A stretch of 64,000 nucleotides of DNA from Tanypteryx hageni. Lineage: Eukaryota > Arthropoda > Insecta > Odonata > Petaluridae. A program made the translations under genes and the position numbers. How positions within the stretch are numbered: the first letter of the stretch is position 1; each line of letters begins with the position of its first letter. The notes beneath the pieces were generated by a model. The model was given only the letters and a program-made list of their open reading frames with translations. It was not told the DNA's origin and did not search any database. The stretch is taken from the NCBI GenBank assembly GCA_028673005.1, contig CM054117.1:52761370-52825369 (forward strand), in the 5' to 3' direction. Shown here piece by piece: positions 59,931 through 64,000 of the stretch.

Positions 59931-60175
59931 AGCCGGTGGTGTAGTGGTTAGAGTGTTGGCCTCGCCAGCTAAAGCGACACCCGGTTTGAATTCTTAAGGA
60001 TTTTTTCCGAGGACACCCGGCCCCCTATTTGTGCGTGTTGAAACTAAGAAGATGAGGAGGAGCCAATGGAAAAAGAGAAATGAGGAGCGCGCTCAAATCA
60101 ACACTCCGTCCTTCGGAAGGGACGTTAAGCCGTTGGCCCCCTTGGTGCTCTTTGTTAAGAGCAGGTTAAAAGCCT
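59931..60175 (+). mobile_element. tRNA-derived SINE, most complete copy
   Basis: A GGTGGTGTAGTGGTTAGAGT head carries the A box (about 59942-59952). The B-box-like GGTTTGAATTC lies at 59982-59992. GGATTTTTTCC and CACCCGGCCCCC follow, then a conserved core CCGTCCTTCGGAAGGGACG (hairpin-forming) and GGCCCCCTTGGTGCTC (60105-60150). The core is shared with 53989-54033. No RNA polymerase III terminator or poly(A) tail is obvious. Confidence 0.8.
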
Positions 60176-60895
60176 GCACCAGGTTTCTCTTCTCCCTTGC
60201 CATCCGGCTATTCATTGCACTACCTCTTATATACTCATTATGCATAGGCGAGAGGAGAATCAGCAGGAAACAACTGAATCAACTACGGGCCCATATTTTT
60301 TCCAATATTTTGCGAAAATACCAGTTCCTTAGATCAGAAGTTTCTAGCCGTGTTCCGCGGAGCCCTAGGGTTCTATGAAGGCTTGATGTGGTTTTGTGAG
60401 AGAATGAGAGGTAGCGACCTGATAAGTGGTGCCCTGTTGATTAGAGCTCCGGTAAAAAGTATTTAAAATACAAGAGTTACGTGACTTGAGATAGTTTGAA
60501 ATGCCCTGTTATGCACCATTGGGGGTATGGCACAGTTATTGCTCGTTGAATATTCACTCGCAGCTATATTTTAGCGGCTTCTCGCCGAGCAATAAATACC
60601 TGATCTCGTAATTGAATGCCGAACGAAAAAATTCAATTTTCTAAAAATATTTCTGAAACTAAAATATGGCGCCCCCAAAAATTCAACGCCGTTGCTTGGG
60701 CTGCTATTGTGATTGAAACGGCCCTGATGGCTATTGGAGTGGTCCCAATTATCAATCGTTTCTACCAATTTATACCCTGGTGTTGTATGGGATGCATAAG
60801 ATTAAGGAAACATAAGTCTCAATGGTGATACACGCTGATACACTTCTATTATTATCTATCACATATGCACCATTTTAAAGTCTTTTACAAAAAAT
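60176..60895. other. No supported gene; one hAT-like end
   Basis: At 60329-60375 a CAGAAGTTTCTAGCC block precedes TTCCGCGGAGCCCTAGGG, similar to the GC-rich sub-terminal motifs of hAT elements. Its partner end was not found. The rest is undistinguished. Confidence 0.4.
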
Positions 60896-61948
60896 CTGAT
60901 GTAGCCACCACATAACTTTCTCCATACATGTAATATTTCTAAAAACTCCAAATAGGTTAAATGATAATGGATATTTTAAGGAACTGCGAGAAAAATTTAA
61001 TTTAATGACCTTACAAAGAACAGAAATAAACTCATACCATAGCCTTCTGATATTAGATATAGCCAGGAATCTCCAACAATTAATAAAATAAAAAGGAGCG
61101 TTACTAAGACGTAACTGTCAATTGTTAACAATAGTCGTCGGTAGGTGGCGTGGTGGTGGAAGCTAAAATATGTAGTAGTAGGTATCTCTTAAACCATGCA
61201 TTATATGGGAAAACGTTTCAAACAAAGGTTGTAGAAAACTGTCCTACAACCTTTATTCCAATGCATTTTTATTTTCTCCATATACGTAGGGGAAAGTATT
61301 GTATTCATGAAAAAAATCGACTTCGAGATTTCAACGGAAATACACGTTTTGAGGTCCCCCTGAACACGTATTGACCATTTTATCGATGATGTTTGTGTGT
61401 GATAGATTTTTGTGGGTGCTCTAACTAAAAAAGTATTAATCAGATCAACGCGAAAATTTATATTTAACACTTTTATAAAAGTTAGAAAAACTGATTCGTT
61501 TTTGGTAAAAATCGATCAACCGAAAGTGGGTGTTTACTCTTGTCACTTATCCGTTATTTCGAAATATTTGCTTTGATATTTGATAAATGTAAAAATGTAC
61601 TTGAATAAAAAATGTAGAAAATTTAATTTTCCACAGCCTTTGTTTGAAACATTTTCCCCTATAATGCATTTTTAAGAGATATCTTATATTTTTAGCTGCC
61701 ACCACCACGCCACCTACCGACGACTATTGTTAACAATTAACGCTTAGTTACATCTTAGTATCGCTCCTTTTTCTTTTCTTAATTGTTGGAGTTTTGTGGC
61801 TATATCCAATATCAGAATATGAGTTTATTTCTGTTCTTTGTAAAGTAAAATTTTCTCGCATTTTCTTAAAATATTTATTATTATGTAACCTATTTGGAAT
61901 TTTTAGAAATATTACAGATATGAAGAAAGTCATGTGGTGACCACAACA
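60896..61948. mobile_element. 1.05-kb element with ~330-bp inverted arms
   Basis: The left arm (60896-61240) and right arm (61625-61948) are inverted copies. Shared blocks include CTCCAAATAGGTTA, AGAACAGAAATAAACTCATA, TTGTTAACAATAGTCGTCGG and TAGGTGGCGTGGTGG. The 385-bp centre contains an inverted copy of the 300-bp unit that also sits outside the element. A perfect 10-bp hairpin (AAGGTTGTAG facing CTACAACCTT) lies at 61225-61253. No transposase is encoded. Confidence 0.85.
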
Positions 61949-62578
61949 AAATTTTACCTTCATCAAATATTAAAGCAAATACGTATATCAAAATAACGGA
62001 TGTGAAAAGAGTATACACCCACTTCGGGTTGACCGATTTTTACCAAAAACTATTCAGATCTTGTGACTTTCATAAAAATGTTAGCTATAAAATTTCGCGT
62101 TGACTTGATTAATAGTTTTTTAGTTAGAACACCCACAAAAAACTCGCACATACACGCAGACATCATCGATAAAATGGTCAAAACGTGTTCAGGGTAACTC
62201 AAAACGTGTATTTCCGTTTAAATCTCGAAATCTATTTTTTTCATGAAAACAATACTTTCCCCCATACTACTTATGGAGAAAGTAAAATGGGAGTAGTCAC
62301 AAGAGTAAACATCCACTTTCGGTTGACCGATTTTTATCAAAAACTAATCAGTTCTCATCCCTTAAACACAAATGTTAAATATAAAATTTCGCGTTGACCT
62401 GATTAATAGTTTCTGATTTCGAGTATCCACAAAATTCCGGTCACAGACATCGAGAAAATAGTCAAAGCATGTTCAGGGGACCTTAAAACATCTATTTAGG
62501 TTAAAATCTCGAATCTGGTTTTTTCATTAAAACAATACTTTCTCCATATACTTCGTATATGGTGAAAGTAAAAACATA
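61256..62578. repeat. Three copies of a ~300-bp unit (one inverted, two tandem)
   Basis: Copy A (61256-61570) lies in the centre of the inverted-arm element. Copies B (61960-62290) and C (62295-62578) follow it in the opposite orientation. Shared blocks, in B/C orientation: CACTTTCGGTTGACCGATTT, AAATTTCGCGTTGACYTGAT, TGTTCAGGG and a closing CCATATAC-TTC-GTATATGG hairpin (perfect in C, degraded in A and B) flanked by ACTTTC/GAAAGT. No coding frame is conserved across copies. Confidence 0.85.
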
Positions 62579-62604
62579 TAGACGCTAACAACAAAATACA
62601 ACTG

Positions 62605-62675
62605 CTCAAGGCAGGATTCATACCTGCGACCATAGTAATTGTAGGTATACATGCCAACTACACCCTCCATTAAGG
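62605..62675 (-). mobile_element. tRNA-derived SINE head, diverged
   Basis: On the minus strand TAGTTGGCATG (62650-62660, A-box-like) precedes GGTATGAATCC (62614-62624, B-box-like) inside a GCAGG/CCTGC stem. The layout fits a decayed tRNA-derived promoter. Confidence 0.45.
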
Positions 62676-62689
62676 TCTACAACAAGCGT

Positions 62690-63180
62690 TTAAGGACTTA
62701 AAAAGAGCTTTTCAGCGTTTATTCGATTTTGTTCACATTTATTTTCTTCCTTTCAAGTGGAACTCCTCAGCGACCCACGAACATTGGGAAATGTTTCTTT
62801 AAAAATGTCCGAAAATTAAATTTCCAGCCGAATAACGCGTTACGTCGAGATAAGGAAAAATCTTTTATCTCTTTACACGCCTGCATTCATTTGTCTTATT
62901 TATCATTTGTTTATTTTCATTTTCACGCTGTGTTGTCGCACCGGAATAAGTTAAGGGCGAACAATAAAGCTGTCCGACAAGCGTTTCTTTTCAGCTTTAA
63001 TATTTCCTCTTCGTACGCACTGCACAATTTATTTCGACTAAAAATATAATTATGGGAATATAAAGAATTTGTCTCCATTGATACCTTCGACGCCTTCGGA
63101 TGAAAAGAAGTTGATTCATTCCGCGCAACGCACACTGTCGTTCGGTTCCGCGGAAGACTACAATAGAATCCCGCGGCCAG
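62690..63180. other. No supported gene
   Basis: At 63069-63200 the + strand reads open with a mixed, less AT-rich composition before entering the pyrimidine tract. No domain is recognised and there is no ATG at the frame start. Confidence 0.4.
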
Positions 63181-63184
63181 AGAT

Positions 63185-63720
63185 AGACACACTCGACCCC
63201 GACGCCTCTACCTCCGTCTGTCTCCTCCCTCTATCTCTCTACATCTCTCTCCCTCCCTCTTTCTCTCCCTCCCTCTTTCTCTCCCTGCCTTCTCTCTACC
63301 TCTCCCCTCCCTCTATCTCTCTACCTCTCCCTCTCTTTCTCAATCTCTCTTCATCTCTCCCTCCTCTCGATCTCTCTCCCTCCTGTTTCTCTCCCTATCT
63401 CTCTACCTTTCTCCCTCTTCCTCCCTTTTATCTTCTCTTTCCCTTCCTCTCTTTTCCTTCCTCTCTCTTCCTCCCTCCCTCTCTCTTTCTCTTCCTACCT
63501 TTATCTATCTCCCTATCTCTCTACCTCTCCTTTTCTCCCTCTCCCTTCCCCCCTCTTTCCCTTACTCTCCCTCCCTCCATCTCTCTCTCCCTCTATCTCT
63601 TTCCCTACATCTCTTCCACTTTCGTCTCTCTCTCTCTGTCTCGTTCTCTCTCACTTCCCCTTACCATAATCCGCCTTTTCTTCTCCCTTCATCCCTCTCG
63701 CTTCTTTTCCCCATGTCAAT
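63185..63720. repeat. Long pyrimidine-rich tract, + strand
   Basis: TCTCTCCCTCCC-type sequence over more than 450 bp with almost no purines. The 290-codon frame across it (63069-63941) consists mostly of Ser, Leu and Pro because pyrimidine codons cannot be stops. Confidence 0.85.
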
Positions 63721-63957
63721 TAGTCATCCCGCCTCGCGCAGGAGACTTTCGCCTCGCGCGAAACCCTTTTGTATCTCTGCCCAACCCTCTCCGTCTCACA
63801 CAACCCACCACTCCCTCCCATCTCGATTTTATTTTTCTTTTTCGACGATGGCCCATAACGCTACATATCTCGTGTATCAAACGTCGCCATTACGGGTCGC
63901 GGGTTGTGGAAAGAGAGGGAAGTGACAGAGATGCTAGCTAGGTGGATCCCTCTCATT

Positions 63958-64000
63958 TGCGTCGCTGATTCTTTGTTTTTTTTTTTAATTTTATTTCCAG
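63958..64000 (+). promoter_or_regulatory. Strong 3' splice acceptor at window end
   Basis: A branch-point-like CGCTGAT (about 63962) is followed by a T-rich tract (TTTGTTTTTTTTTTTT) and TTTCCAG ending exactly at 64000. There is no AG between the branch point and the terminal CAG. An exon would begin at the first base beyond the window, on the + strand. Confidence 0.5.

Noticed and set aside
63069..63941. 290-codon + frame, the longest in the window
   Set aside because: More than half lies in a CT tract. The first 45 codons look less biased but show no recognisable domain and no ATG at the frame start.

Overview
This window is eukaryotic, AT-rich, transposon-laden DNA. I found no protein-coding host gene in it that I can support. 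The makeup is most like an arthropod, probably an insect: decayed hAT transposases, 5'-truncated non-LTR retrotransposon tails, tRNA-derived SINEs, many fold-back elements, (TA)n microsatellites, CpG not obviously depleted, and a dispersed repeat at 4.1 kb that I recall from arthropod genomes. The species cannot be fixed from sequence alone. The window is probably intergenic or the inside of a very large intron. Its last bases form a strong 3' splice acceptor, so an exon may start just past position 64000.

Layout. 1-9 kb: one copy of a dispersed repeat (the second is at 47.1 kb), long purine-rich tracts on the + strand, and a 28-copy 14-bp minisatellite (4.81-5.21 kb). 9.8-12.3 kb: a decayed hAT transposase of the ZNF862/KIAA1586-like type, + strand. 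16.0-17.0 kb: a non-autonomous hAT-like element, a (TA)n run and a minus-strand repeat carrying a hammerhead-ribozyme-like core. 20.3-20.9 kb: a small hAT-like element and a fold-back element whose sister is at 36.6 kb. 24.3-25.0 kb: an inverted-repeat element split by a hAT-type MITE that has its own target duplication. 26.3-29.5 kb: a truncated LINE, a snap-back repeat and a second decayed hAT transposase (ZBED5/SCAND3-like, minus strand). 29.7 kb: a MITE with a perfect 8-bp target duplication. 31-42 kb: long pyrimidine-rich tracts and another LINE tail. 43.3-44.5 kb: a 1.2-kb fold-back element with long, nearly identical arms. 45-54 kb: two LINE tails, three SINE-related copies, and a second hammerhead-like motif beside degenerate tandem repeats. 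56.95 kb: a perfect palindrome around a tRNA T-arm. 59.9-62.7 kb: a SINE, a 1.05-kb inverted-repeat element, three copies of a 300-bp unit and another SINE head. 63.2-64 kb: a pyrimidine tract and the acceptor.

The long open frames in the purine/pyrimidine tracts are artefacts. All stop codons contain purines, so a pyrimidine-only strand cannot contain a stop. Every ORF with recognisable homology belongs to a transposable element. The transposons are nearly all dead; the cleanest frame is the C-terminal piece of the LINE copy at 45.0-45.3 kb.

The most unexpected structures are: (1) a recurring purine tract / CpG-bearing core / pyrimidine tract arrangement at about five loci; (2) the tRNA T-arm palindrome; (3) the hammerhead-like cores; (4) the nested element at 24 kb; (5) the fold-back systems at 43-44 kb and 61-62 kb. 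No CRISPR array, operon or bacterial feature is present.
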